A stretch of DNA of 64,000 nt from Nissabacter sp. SGAir0207 (GCF_005491205.1 NZ_CP028035.1:2480001-2544000); one strand, 5' to 3'. Counted from the first letter of the stretch, positions 55,301 through 63,885 are shown. Notes: a model not told the origin generated them from the letters alone. Numbers and translations are program-made.

Positions 55301-57021
55301 TTATCGGCGGTGCTGTTATCAATTGCATTCATTGCCACGCCGCGGCCATACACCTCCAGCGTGCCGTCGGCCATATTGGTTGCCGAAGCGCCATGAACAG
55401 CCGTCATTAACTGGATACCCACCACGGTATTATTCGACCAGCCCATGTCGGAAATTTCTGTGCTTGTCTTGGCGTTCCACAAGCTGTCTTGGTTCATGAT
55501 GTGGCCGGTGAGTGTCCCCTCATTGATAGCAGAGGCACCGTCATACGCGTACAACGCACGGGAAAAGAGCGCCTGGTCTGTTAGCAGGCTGGTACGTTGG
55601 AGGTCAATACTGCCCTGGTTGAGCAGCAGCGTATTTTCGCCGTCCCCCTGCACCAGCGTCATATCAGCGGCCTGGATGGTGCCCTTATTTACAAAGGAGG
55701 CCCCTGAGGTAAGGGCGACCAGACTGGCATTCTGTGTAAATTGGTCTGCACCATTGTAATTATTGTAAGCCGTGATACCCGACGTGTTTAAAGATGCGCC
55801 CTCAGCGATCTCCAGTTGGCCACCATTCGCGAGCGCAAAGGCATTGATGCCGACCGGGAAGTTACCATCAATGGTGCTCTCTCCTTGCAGGGAGAGGGTA
55901 GAGGCGCCATCAATGGTGATGGCCGCAGCTGGCCCCAATCCCTTGCGTTGTTCGGCAATGGCATTTCCTGTTGCCGTATCGGCGATCTGATCTACCTCCC
56001 CGGTGAGCTGGAGGCCCTGCTGCAACTCCACGCGGTTACCGTCGCCGCTGATGGTCACGCCGGAAATAGTCTCCTGTGAGCCATTCTCTTTGGCAGATTT
56101 ATAGGGCGCGACTTCCGTATCCACCACCACCTGTAGATGGCCGTCCAGCACCACCGTATTGTTGCTGCCAGTGACGGCAATCCCGGTGGTGGCATCATAA
56201 AATTTCTCGCCGGCCAGCGGGGAGGACTGGTCTTTATCGACCCGCATGTCACCGGTCAGAGTGATCTGATTGGACTCGCCCGTGACCTGTACGCCGGTAG
56301 CCTGCTGGCCAATCACGTCGATATTATCAGCGCTCAGGTTGACGGTGTTGTTCTGCCCGCTGACGCTGATGCCGGTGGCAAAATCGCCCACCACCATATC
56401 GCCACGCTGGTTCAGGGTGTTGCTGTCACCGGCAACGACAAAGCCGGTGCCGCCGTTGCTGAGCGTGGCATCACCATCGGTATTCAACGTATTGCCATTA
56501 CCCGTTACCTCCACGCCAGTGGAGCCGCTGCCATCCACCACGACGGGGCCGAGGGTATTGAGGGTGTTGTCATTTCCGCTAAGGCTCAGGCCGGTGCCGC
56601 CGGCCTGCGCGCCGGTGGCGGCGTTATTGTTGATGGTGTGACCATCCAGCGCCAGTTGCGTGCCGATATTGCCTTCGCCAACGCCGATGCTGTCTTCATT
56701 AATATCGATAACCTTGCCTACGTCATCGCCATTGTCATCACCGCCGCTGGTGGCGGTATGGCCGCTGTCGTCATCGGCCACAATCAAGCCCACCGCCAAC
56801 GCGGCGGCCACCGCGCCACCGGCGATCCACGTCCACTCCTCCTGTGAGAACGCGGTCGGGGTCAGGCAGGCCTTGGGCAGGGCGTCGCGCTGCTCTTGAG
56901 TGAGCTGGTTGATATTGGTCGGGCATTTCAGAGGGGTTTTATCTTCGGGGGTATCAGCGGCAAAACTATTATTGCTGATAGCCAGGGCAATACAGAGTGA
57001 GAGAAGTTTTTTACGTTGCAT
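52339..57021 (-). CDS. Large autotransporter, copy 1 (type V secretion)
   Basis: This 1560-residue protein is a type Va autotransporter. It has a signal peptide (residues 1–21, cleaved near SFA/AD). A short segment with two cysteines (Cys33, Cys52) follows, then a second hydrophobic stretch (residues 63–82, WTWIAGGAVAAALAVGLIVA) and an Asp/Gly-rich stretch. The passenger (about 110–1240) is rich in Asn, Gly, Thr and Val with repeats such as GNNTLNT and VINNGTIN, the pattern of a beta-helix. The outer-membrane barrel fills about the last 275 residues and ends in LMVNYRYHF, with the aromatic C-terminal residue expected for BAM insertion. The ribosome site is GAAGGTG. It is a close paralogue of the next gene. 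It may be an adhesin; I do not recognise a named member. Confidence 0.9.
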   Translation of the reverse strand: MQRKKLLSLCIALAISNNSFAADTPEDKTPLKCPTNINQLTQEQRDALPKACLTPTAFSQEEWTWIAGGAVAAALAVGLIVADDDSGHTATSGGDDNGDDVGKVIDINEDSIGVGEGNIGTQLALDGHTINNNAATGAQAGGTGLSLSGNDNTLNTLGPVVVDGSGSTGVEVTGNGNTLNTDGDATLSNGGTGFVVAGDSNTLNQRGDMVVGDFATGISVSGQNNTVNLSADNIDVIGQQATGVQVTGESNQITLTGDMRVDKDQSSPLAGEKFYDATTGIAVTGSNNTVVLDGHLQVVVDTEVAPYKSAKENGSQETISGVTISGDGNRVELQQGLQLTGEVDQIADTATGNAIAEQRKGLGPAAAITIDGASTLSLQGESTIDGNFPVGINAFALANGGQLEIAEGASLNTSGITAYNNYNGADQFTQNASLVALTSGASFVNKGTIQAADMTLVQGDGENTLLLNQGSIDLQRTSLLTDQALFSRALYAYDGASAINEGTLTGHIMNQDSLWNAKTSTEISDMGWSNNTVVGIQLMTAVHGASATNMADGTLEVYGRGVAMNAIDNSTADNFGTITTDALWKDAADTTQMAANIPSASAKDFAVGMYAGTDGYGGTKSNAIATNHQDGTITVYNAGAGMVAYGSGNQVINQGTINLESNENAQPGQPLVGMAVYQGATAINDTTGVININAENGQAFYSDGNANNTIINRGQINVGDGIPDDADNSSTLATQELIDGTVLSGTTTLTQNTLIYTDTTVSNTGTVEGSGLSVWGTLDNESGATVSAPLTVENHGTVNNEGTLTTLSVTSRGTVNNSGVIDGAQPVATDATIINNAGGTIENGAETDRSNLTNHGTWNANTSEDFWLRDQSVFNNAVDGTITLTNKRNLMVQSVSSFKNSGTLSSDGSQGSRASLQLGKGGGNSIINNGTINQTGGSSVLVASISDRNEASTFWNQGDGLNGYSGATGEVNYNAANGTAVYMKNTNTVAINDGVMNVSGSNTVAMKGSSNAQLVNNGTINLGTEGTSDTGMVAMQLDANATADAVLENNGTINIYASDSYAFSQLGDNGRIVNNGTVNLEGTGSGLVKESDVEIAGVNGNTDDKSETHYASYTLPTDPTTASTLNQYTIGTNADGTAGTLTANNVALGDVSIDTGFTQGSAATTQTFNDVFVGDNISGEQNITSTSVVWSAEGQKDDSGNVDVTMTKNAYADVVSDDSVSSIAGALDAAYTNNDLFTSLNLKSTAELNSALRQISGSQAKSVARDARVLGNRFEMLADTAPTMGNGLAFNVVAKGDQRSELGNDTRYDMMALRQQFALDNHQTLSLEYGIARLDGDGDVSTAGDNGVTGGYSQFFGVQHSLPLAESGLSWNNALRYDIHNLDSNRQVQYGDVNRVADSDNNQQYLEFRSEMAKSYTPQKGLTLTPFAGMKLRYTSEEGYNERGAGDFNLRMSGVEETAVDAVAGLKLTYAGDNGWAATATLEGGPNLSYSQGERTASLQGAAGQRFRVEDGQKGGGVNGLAQVGVKYQSKQAALSADAYHWQEDGLRDTGLMVNYRYHF

Positions 57022-57440
57022 GATTCACCTTCAAGCGTATTTGACGAGTCATTTCCCTGGCTTGAAAAAGTCAGGGTTTAATTCCATTTCGAAAGCACGT
57101 AAAAGCAAGGATTACGGTGTTGTTATCATTGGGGGTCACTTGAAAATTTGAAGAGAAATTATATCAATTGATAGCAAATGTCCCGGTGTAGCGAAAATAA
57201 TTCCACGAAACGCCAAGGATTAGAATGACATAAATAAAAAACAGTAAGTTAGACGGAAGGAAATCTTAATTAAAATTTGCTTAATCTTTTATTAATTTGA
57301 AATTGATTACCGCTGATAATCTTTTATGGATTAACCATTCATTAAATATTTATTTAATAGAAATAAAAACAGGCGACCCATTCGGGGAAATAATAGGGTG
57401 AGAGTTGCCGCTTCAGCGCCAGCGGTTTTTACGGCATAAG
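57022..57440 (-). promoter_or_regulatory. AT-rich leader and promoter region of autotransporter copy 1
   Basis: No gene is seen here. The sequence is far more AT-rich than the rest of the window, with runs such as TTAATTAAAATTTGC, and is nearly the same as 62217–62632. A perfect −10, TATAAT, is on the minus strand at 57163–57158 without a clear −35, which would give a leader of about 130 bases. Such DNA is a typical target of H-NS; that is inference. Confidence 0.6.
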
Positions 57441-57470
57441 AAAGCCCCATCAGGAAACTGATGGGGCTTT
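57441..57470 (-). terminator. Terminator after autotransporter copy 2
   Basis: AAAGCCCCATCA and TGATGGGGCTTT form a 12-base stem with the same GGAAAC loop as at 52260–52295. It lies 42 bases beyond the copy 2 stop. Confidence 0.88.
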
Positions 57471-57474
57471 TCAT

Positions 57475-57504
57475 ACCCGCCGGATCGTTCAACCGGGCGG
57501 GGTT
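57475..57504. repeat. Border element, copy 2
   Basis: It differs from copy 1 at one base (GGGCGG for GAGCGG) and has the same position relative to the terminator and the end of the gene. Confidence 0.75.
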
Positions 57505-57512
57505 TACAGGGA

Positions 57513-60500
57513 TCAGAAGTGGTAGCGGTAGTTTACCATCAGCCCGGTGTCACGCAGGCCATCCTCCTGCCAGTGGTAGGCATCGGCGCTCAATGCAGCT
57601 TTTTTACTCTGGTACTTCACGCCCACCTGTGCCAGTCCGTTAACGCCGCCGCCTTTCTGGCCATCTTCCACGCGGAAGCGCTGACCGGCCGCGCCCTGCA
57701 ACGAGGCGGTGCGTTCACCCTGCTGGTAGCTCAGGTTCGGGCCGCCCTCCAGTGTCGCGGTGGCCGCCCAGCCATTGTCACCGGCGTAGGTCAGTTTCAG
57801 ACCAGCCACCGCGTCCACGGCCGTCTCTTCAACGCCTGACATGCGCAGGTTAAAGTCACCGGCCCCGCGTTCGTTGTAGCCCTCTTCAGTAGTGTGGCGC
57901 AGCTTCATGCCCGCGAACGGCGTCAGCGTCAGCCCCTTCTGTGGGGTGTAGCTTTTCGCCATCTCGCTGCGGAACTCCAGGTACTGCTGGTTATTGTCGC
58001 TGTCCGCCACGCGATTCACATCGCCGTACTGCACCTGCCGGTTGCTGTCGAGGTTGTGAATGTCATAACGCAGGGCGTTATTCCAGCTCAGGCTACTGTC
58101 GGCCAGCGGCAGCGAGTGCTGCACGCCAAAGAACTGGCTGTAGCCACCGGTCACGCCGTTGTCACCAGCGGTGCTGACATCGCCGTCGCCATCCAGCCGC
58201 GCAATGCCGTACTCCAGCGAAAGCGTCTGATTGTTGCCCAGCGCAAATTGCTGACGCAGCGCCATCATGTCATAGCGTGTGTCGTTGCCCAGCTCACTGC
58301 GCTGGTCACCCTTCGCCACCACGTTAAACGCCAGTCCGTTGCCCATAGTTGGTGCGGTGTCAGCCAGCATCTCAAAGCGGTTGCCGAGTACGCGCGCATC
58401 CCGTGCCACGCTTTTCGCCTGACTGCCGGAGATTTGGCGTAGTGCACTGTTCAGCTCCGCGGTGCTCTTCAGGTTCAGGCTGGTGAACAGGTCGTTGTTG
58501 GTGTAGGCCGCATCCAGCGCCCCGGCGATACTGGACACGCTGTCGTCACTCACCACGTCCGCGTAGGCGTTTTTGGTCATGGTGACGTCCACGTTGCCGC
58601 TGTCGTCTTTCTGGCCTTCGGCGCTCCATACCACGCTGGTCGAGGTGATGTTCTGCTCACCGCTGATGTTGTCGCCGACAAACACATCGTTGAATGTTTG
58701 GGTGGTGGCGGCACTGCCCTGCGTAAAGCCGGTATCAATCGATACGTCGCCCAGCGCCACATTGTTGGCGGTCAGCGTCCCGGCGGTGCCGTCAGCGTTG
58801 GTGCCGATGGTGTACTGGTTCAGCGTGCTGGCGGTCGTCGGGTCAGTCGGCAGGGTGTAGCTGGCGTAGTGCGTTTCGCTCTTGTCGTCAGTGTTGCCAT
58901 TGACCCCGGCAATCTGCACATCGCTCTCTTTCACCAAGCCGCTATTGGCCCCGGCCAGATTGACCGTGCCGTTGTTGACGATGCGGCCATTGTCGCCCAA
59001 TTGGCTGAAGGCGTAGGAGTCTGACGCATAGATATTGATGGTGCCGTTGTTCTCTAACACGGCGTCGGCAGTGGCGTTGGCATCCAGTTGCATCGCTACC
59101 ATGCCGCTGTCAGTGGTGCCTTCAGTGCCGAGGTTGATGGTGCCGTTGTTCACCAGCTGGGCGTTGCTGCTGCCTTTCATCGCCACCGTGTTGCTGCCGC
59201 TGATGTTCATCACGCCGTCGTTGATTGCCACGGTGTTGCTGTTTTTCATATACACGGCGGTGCCGTTGGCGGCGTTATAGTTCACCTCGCCGGTGGCACC
59301 GCTGTAGCCGTTCAGGCCGTCGCCCTGATTCCAGAAGGTCGAGGCGTTAGCATGGTCAAAGGCCGATCCCACCAGCACGCTACTGCCGGTCTGGCTGATG
59401 GTGCCGTTGTTAATGATGCTGTTGCCGCCATTCTTGCCAAGCCGCAACACCGTCTGATCTTTCTTGGTGTCGGTGCTGATTATGGTGCCGCTGTTTTTGA
59501 ACACCGAGCCACTCTCAACCGTCATGTTGCGCTGGTTAGCGATGGTAATCGTGCCGTCAGTGGCATTGTTCATCACGCTCTTGCTGCGCAGCCAGAAGTC
59601 TTTGTTATTAGTGGCATTCCAGTTGCCGTGGTTGGTCAGGGTGCTGCGGTCGGTCACGGCCCCGTTCTGGATGGTGCCGCCGGCATTGTTGATAATGGTT
59701 GCGTCGGTGACCACCGGCTGGGTGCCGTCAATCACGCCGCTGTTATTGACGGTGCCGCCGGTAGTGACGGAGAGATTGGCAGCGGTACCCGCATTATTAA
59801 AGACGCCCTGATTCTCAACCGACAGTGGCGCACTGATGGTGGCCCCGCTCTCATTGTTCAGCGTGCCCCACACGTCCAGTTGGTTGCCCTCGACGGTGCC
59901 GGTATTGCTGACGGTGGTGTCGGTGTAGACCAGCGTATTTTGCGTCAACGTGGTGGTGCCGCTCAGCACCGTGCCATCAGGCAGTTCATCCTGTGCCAGC
60001 GTATTGCTGTTGTCGGCGCTGTCCGGTACACCGTCGCCGACATTAATCTGCCCGCGGTTGATAATGAGGTTGTTGGCATTGCCATCGCTGTAGAACGCCT
60101 GACCGTTTTCAGCATTGATGTTGATCACGCCGGTGGTGTCGTTGATGGCGGTGCCGCCCTTATACACCGCCATGCCTACCAGCGGCTGGCCCGGCTGGGC
60201 ATTTTCATTGCTCTCCAGGTTAATCGTGCCCTGATTGATGACCTGATTGGTGCTGCCATAAGCCACCATACCGGCCCCGGCGTTATACACCGTGATCACG
60301 CCGCCCTGATGGTTGGTGGCAATGGCATCGCTATTGATGTCAGCACTACCATAATTGTCTGAGCCGGCATACATGCCGACGGCAAAGTCTTTAGGCGAGT
60401 CGGATGGGATATTTACTGACATTTGCGTGGTATCGGCCGCATCTTTCCACAGCGCATCGGTGGTGATGGTGCCAAAGTTGTCGGCGGTGCTGTTATCAAT

Positions 60501-62216
60501 TGCATTCATCGCCACGCCGCGGCCATACACCTCCAGCGTGCCGTCGGCCATATTGGTTGCCGAGGCGCCATGAACAGCCGTCATTAACTGGATACCCACC
60601 ACGTGATTATTCGACCAGCCTATGTCGGTAATTTCTGTGTTTGTCGCAGTATTCAACAGGCTGTCCTGATTCATGATGTGGCCGGTGAGTGTCCCCTCAT
60701 TGATAGCAGAGGCACCGTCATACGCGTACAACGCACGGAGAAAGAGTGACTGGCCGGCCACCAGGCTGGTACGTTGGAGGTCGATACTGCCCTGGTTGAG
60801 TAGCAGCGTATTTTCGCCGTCACCCTGTGCCAGCGTCATATCAGCGGCCTGGATGGTGCCCTTATTTATAAAGGAGGCCCCTGAGGTAAGGGTGATTAGA
60901 CTCGCGTTCTGTGTGAAGTTGTATGCGCCATTGTAATTATTGTAAGCAGTGATACCCGATGTGTTTAAGGATGCGCCCTCAGCGATCTCCAGTTGGCCAC
61001 CGTTTGAAAGCGCAAAACCAATAAAGCTGACCGGGAAGTCGCCATCAATGGTGCTCTCTCCTTGCAGGGAGAGGGTAGAGGCACCGTCAATGGTGATAGC
61101 TATGGCTGGCTCATGGCCTGTTTGCGTGCGTTGTTCGGCAATCGCATTTCCTGCTGCCGTATCCGCGATCTGATCCACCTCCCCAGTGATCTGAAGGCCC
61201 TGCTGCAACTCCACGCGGTTACCGTCACCGCTAATGGTCACGCCGGAAATAGTCTCCTGTGATCCATTATCATCACCATATTCAAAGGTCGCGACCTCCG
61301 TATCCACCACCACCTGCAGGTGGCCGTCCAGTATCACCGTATTGTTGCTGCCAGTGACGGCAATCCCGGTGGTGGCATCATAAAATTTCTCGCCAGCCAG
61401 CGGGGAGGACTGATCTTTATCCACCCGCATATCGCCGGTCAGGATCACCTGATTGGCCTCGCCCGCGACCTGCACGCCGGTGGCCTGCTGGCCGGTGACG
61501 GCGATATTATCAGCGCTCAGGTTGACGGTGTTGTTCTGCCCGCTGACGCTAATACCGGTGGAAAAGTCGCCCACTGCCATATCGCCGCGTTGGTTCAGGG
61601 TATTGCTGTCACCGGCGACGACAAAGCCGGTGCCGCCGTTGCTGAGGGTGGCATCACCGTCGTTATTCAGGATATTGCCGTTGCCTACCACCTGCACGCC
61701 AGTGGAGCCGCTGCCATCTACCACGACGGGGCCAAGGGTATTGAGGGTGTTGTCATTTCCGTTGAGGCTCAGACCGGTGCCGCCGGCCTGCGCGCCGGTG
61801 GCGGCGTTATTGTTGATGGTGTAACCCTCTACCACCAGTTGCTTACCCATGTCCCCAATGCCAACGCCGATGCTGTCTTGATTAATATCGATAACCTTGC
61901 CTACGTCATCGCCATCGTCATCGTCATCGCCATCACCGCTGCTGGTGGCGGTATGGCCGCTGTCGTCATCGGCCACGATAAAGCCCACCGCCAATGCGGC
62001 GGCCACCGCGCCACCGGCGATCCACGTCCACTCCTCCTGTGAGAGCGCGGTCGGGGTCAGGCAGGCCTTGGGCAAGGCATCGCGCTGCTCTTGAGTGAGC
62101 TGGTTAATATTGGTCGGGCATTTAATGGATTGTTTATCTTCGATGGTATCAGTAGCAAAACTATTATTACTGATAGCGAGGGCAATACAGAGTGAGAGAA
62201 GTTTTTTACGTTGCAT
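57513..62216 (-). CDS. Large autotransporter, copy 2 (type V secretion)
   Basis: This 1567-residue protein is a paralogue of copy 1 with the same architecture: signal peptide (1–21), two cysteines, second hydrophobic stretch (WTWIAGGAVAAALAVGFIVA), Asp-rich stretch (longer here), Asn/Gly-rich beta-helical passenger and C-terminal barrel ending NYRYHF. The two proteins are almost identical over the last 600 residues and the first 300. They differ most in about residues 770–950, where copy 2 has for example NKDFWLRSKSVMNNATDG instead of the copy 1 version. Frame and motifs are intact, so both copies should be functional. The ribosome site and leader are shared with copy 1. Confidence 0.9.
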   Translation of the reverse strand: MQRKKLLSLCIALAISNNSFATDTIEDKQSIKCPTNINQLTQEQRDALPKACLTPTALSQEEWTWIAGGAVAAALAVGFIVADDDSGHTATSSGDGDDDDDGDDVGKVIDINQDSIGVGIGDMGKQLVVEGYTINNNAATGAQAGGTGLSLNGNDNTLNTLGPVVVDGSGSTGVQVVGNGNILNNDGDATLSNGGTGFVVAGDSNTLNQRGDMAVGDFSTGISVSGQNNTVNLSADNIAVTGQQATGVQVAGEANQVILTGDMRVDKDQSSPLAGEKFYDATTGIAVTGSNNTVILDGHLQVVVDTEVATFEYGDDNGSQETISGVTISGDGNRVELQQGLQITGEVDQIADTAAGNAIAEQRTQTGHEPAIAITIDGASTLSLQGESTIDGDFPVSFIGFALSNGGQLEIAEGASLNTSGITAYNNYNGAYNFTQNASLITLTSGASFINKGTIQAADMTLAQGDGENTLLLNQGSIDLQRTSLVAGQSLFLRALYAYDGASAINEGTLTGHIMNQDSLLNTATNTEITDIGWSNNHVVGIQLMTAVHGASATNMADGTLEVYGRGVAMNAIDNSTADNFGTITTDALWKDAADTTQMSVNIPSDSPKDFAVGMYAGSDNYGSADINSDAIATNHQGGVITVYNAGAGMVAYGSTNQVINQGTINLESNENAQPGQPLVGMAVYKGGTAINDTTGVININAENGQAFYSDGNANNLIINRGQINVGDGVPDSADNSNTLAQDELPDGTVLSGTTTLTQNTLVYTDTTVSNTGTVEGNQLDVWGTLNNESGATISAPLSVENQGVFNNAGTAANLSVTTGGTVNNSGVIDGTQPVVTDATIINNAGGTIQNGAVTDRSTLTNHGNWNATNNKDFWLRSKSVMNNATDGTITIANQRNMTVESGSVFKNSGTIISTDTKKDQTVLRLGKNGGNSIINNGTISQTGSSVLVGSAFDHANASTFWNQGDGLNGYSGATGEVNYNAANGTAVYMKNSNTVAINDGVMNISGSNTVAMKGSSNAQLVNNGTINLGTEGTTDSGMVAMQLDANATADAVLENNGTINIYASDSYAFSQLGDNGRIVNNGTVNLAGANSGLVKESDVQIAGVNGNTDDKSETHYASYTLPTDPTTASTLNQYTIGTNADGTAGTLTANNVALGDVSIDTGFTQGSAATTQTFNDVFVGDNISGEQNITSTSVVWSAEGQKDDSGNVDVTMTKNAYADVVSDDSVSSIAGALDAAYTNNDLFTSLNLKSTAELNSALRQISGSQAKSVARDARVLGNRFEMLADTAPTMGNGLAFNVVAKGDQRSELGNDTRYDMMALRQQFALGNNQTLSLEYGIARLDGDGDVSTAGDNGVTGGYSQFFGVQHSLPLADSSLSWNNALRYDIHNLDSNRQVQYGDVNRVADSDNNQQYLEFRSEMAKSYTPQKGLTLTPFAGMKLRHTTEEGYNERGAGDFNLRMSGVEETAVDAVAGLKLTYAGDNGWAATATLEGGPNLSYQQGERTASLQGAAGQRFRVEDGQKGGGVNGLAQVGVKYQSKKAALSADAYHWQEDGLRDTGLMVNYRYHF

Positions 62217-62632
62217 GATTCACCTTCAAGCGTATTTGACGAGTCATTTCCCTGGCTTGGGAAAGCCAGTGTGTAATTCCATTTCGAAAGCACGTAAAAG
62301 CAAAAGTTACGGTATTGTTATTACTGAGGGTTACTGGAAAATTTGAAGAGAAATTATATCAATTGATAGTAAATGTCCCGGTGTAGCGAAAATAATTCCA
62401 CGCCACGCCAAAGCGTTCGAATGACATAAATAAAAAACAGTAAGTTAGACGGAAGAAAATCTTAATTAAAATTTGCTTAATCTTTTATTAATTTGAAATT
62501 GATTACCGCTGATAATCTTTTATGGTTTAACCATTCATTAAATATTTATTTAATAGAAATAAAAACAGGCGACCTATTGGGGGAAATAATAGGGTGAGAG
62601 TTGCCGCTTCAGCGCCAGCGGTTTTTTCGGCA
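62217..62632 (-). promoter_or_regulatory. AT-rich leader and promoter region of autotransporter copy 2
   Basis: This is a near copy of 57022–57440, including the TATAAT on the minus strand (62358–62353). No gene is seen. The likeness extends up to the start of the terminator at 62634, which marks the edge of the duplicated unit. Confidence 0.6.
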
Positions 62633-62633
62633 T

Positions 62634-62668
62634 AAAAAAGCCCCCTCAAGGAATTGAGGAGGCTTTTT
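62634..62668 (-). terminator. Terminator after the aldo-keto reductase gene
   Basis: AAAAAGCCCCCTCAA and TTGAGGAGGCTTTTT pair with one mismatch around a GGAA loop. It has the same design as the two autotransporter terminators but a different stem sequence. Confidence 0.88.
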
Positions 62669-62672
62669 ATAT

Positions 62673-62700
62673 ACCCGCCGGATCGTAACCGGGCGGTGTC
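62673..62700. repeat. Border element, copy 3
   Basis: It starts ACCCGCCGGATCG like copies 1 and 2 but lacks two bases in the middle and diverges after GGGCGG. It lies beyond the autotransporter pair, at the end of the aldo-keto reductase gene. Confidence 0.65.
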
Positions 62701-62723
62701 AGGGCACTGCCCGGCGTTTTGCG

Positions 62724-63806
62724 TTACTGGTTCTGGTGCTGCCGGTGTTCTACCGTCTCGCGGTACTCATCGAGGAACGGCTGCTCCGCCGGGTCGATGC
62801 GATCCATGCCGGAGGTGAAGCGGTGCCAGTAGGGGTAGCGCGGTGCCGGGCGAGTGGCGCGCTCGATGCGCTGGATCTGCTCCGGCGTCAGCGTCAGACG
62901 CGCGGAGGCCAGGCTGTCCCGCAACTGCGCCTCGGTGCGCGCGCCGACAATCAGGCTGCTAATGGCCGGGCGGGTGTTGAGCCAGGCGAGGCAGACCTGC
63001 GCTGGCGACACCCCATGCTCATCGCCCACCGCCGCCAGCGTGTCGATCACGTCGTAGGCGTGTTCCATGTCATGCACGTAGGGTTCCGGCCAGCCGTTGC
63101 CCTGACGGGAACTCTCTGGCGTCTTCTGGCCGCGGCGCACGGTGCCGGTTAGCAGCCCCTCGCCCATTGGCCCCCAGATCAGCGTGCCGACGTTCTGGTC
63201 AAGCGCCAGCGGCAACAGCTCAAACTCCGCCTCGCGCGACTCCGGCGTGTAGTTGATCTGCTGGCTGACCGGGCGGTTGACGCCCAGTAGCTCGGCTTTG
63301 CCCAGCGTCTTCATCATCTGCCAGCCGGTGTAGTTGGAGGTGCCGTAGTAGCGGATTTTGCCGCTCTGCACCAGCGACTCCAGCGCATAGAGCGTCTCCT
63401 CGACCGGCGTCACGCCATCCCAGTTGTGGATCTGGTAGAGGTCGATGTGGTCGGTCTTCAGCCGACGCAGGCTGTTCTCACAGGATTTGATCAGGTGGTA
63501 GCGGGTCGCGCCGCTGTCGTTCGGATCATCGCTCATCGGGCTGCGCGCCTTGGTGGCGAGGATGATGCGCTGGCGATCGCGGCCCAGCGCCTCGCCTACC
63601 ACGCTCTCCGCACCGCCCTTGGAGTAGAGGTCGGCGGTGTCCACGGTGTTCACGCCCTGCTCAAAGGCGATATCCATCATCCGGCGGGCGGTTTTGGCAT
63701 CCACCTGGCCGGTCTTCTCAAAGCCGTCACTGCCGGAAAAAGTGAGGGTTCCCAAGGTCAATTCAGACACAAACAGGCCGGAGTGGCCAAGCTGGCGATA
63801 CTTCAT
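62724..63806 (-). CDS. Aldo-keto reductase
   Basis: This 360-residue NADPH-dependent reductase has the TIM-barrel aldo-keto reductase pattern. The catalytic tetrad is Asp56, Tyr61, Lys86 and His127 (TVDTADLYSKGGAES, ILATKARS, LYQIHNWD). The C-terminal cofactor region is SLIVGARTEAQLRDSL. It is of the general type that reduces aldehydes and ketones; the substrate cannot be told from sequence. The ribosome site is AAGGAG. A plus-strand hairpin at 63851–63876 with a T run lies upstream, between it and the next leftward gene. Confidence 0.9.
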   Translation of the reverse strand: MKYRQLGHSGLFVSELTLGTLTFSGSDGFEKTGQVDAKTARRMMDIAFEQGVNTVDTADLYSKGGAESVVGEALGRDRQRIILATKARSPMSDDPNDSGATRYHLIKSCENSLRRLKTDHIDLYQIHNWDGVTPVEETLYALESLVQSGKIRYYGTSNYTGWQMMKTLGKAELLGVNRPVSQQINYTPESREAEFELLPLALDQNVGTLIWGPMGEGLLTGTVRRGQKTPESSRQGNGWPEPYVHDMEHAYDVIDTLAAVGDEHGVSPAQVCLAWLNTRPAISSLIVGARTEAQLRDSLASARLTLTPEQIQRIERATRPAPRYPYWHRFTSGMDRIDPAEQPFLDEYRETVEHRQHQNQ

Positions 63807-63850
63807 CAGTGACTCCTTATTGATGTTGGAGGACTTTTAGGTATAGCCAA

Positions 63851-63885
63851 CTCTCCGGCGAAGGCGAGCCGGAGAGCGGATTTTT
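63851..63885 (+). terminator. Hairpin with T run upstream of the aldo-keto reductase gene
   Basis: CTCTCCGGC and GCCGGAGAG pair over an eight-base loop and are followed on the plus strand by CGGATTTTT. No plus-strand gene leads into it, so its role is unclear; it may instead be the 3' hairpin of the leftward permease gene. Confidence 0.4.

Noticed and set aside
56980..57021. Lipoprotein signal in the autotransporters (Cys10 in LLSLC)
   Set aside because: The residues before the cysteine do not fit a lipobox and the signal continues to a normal cleavage site after SFA.
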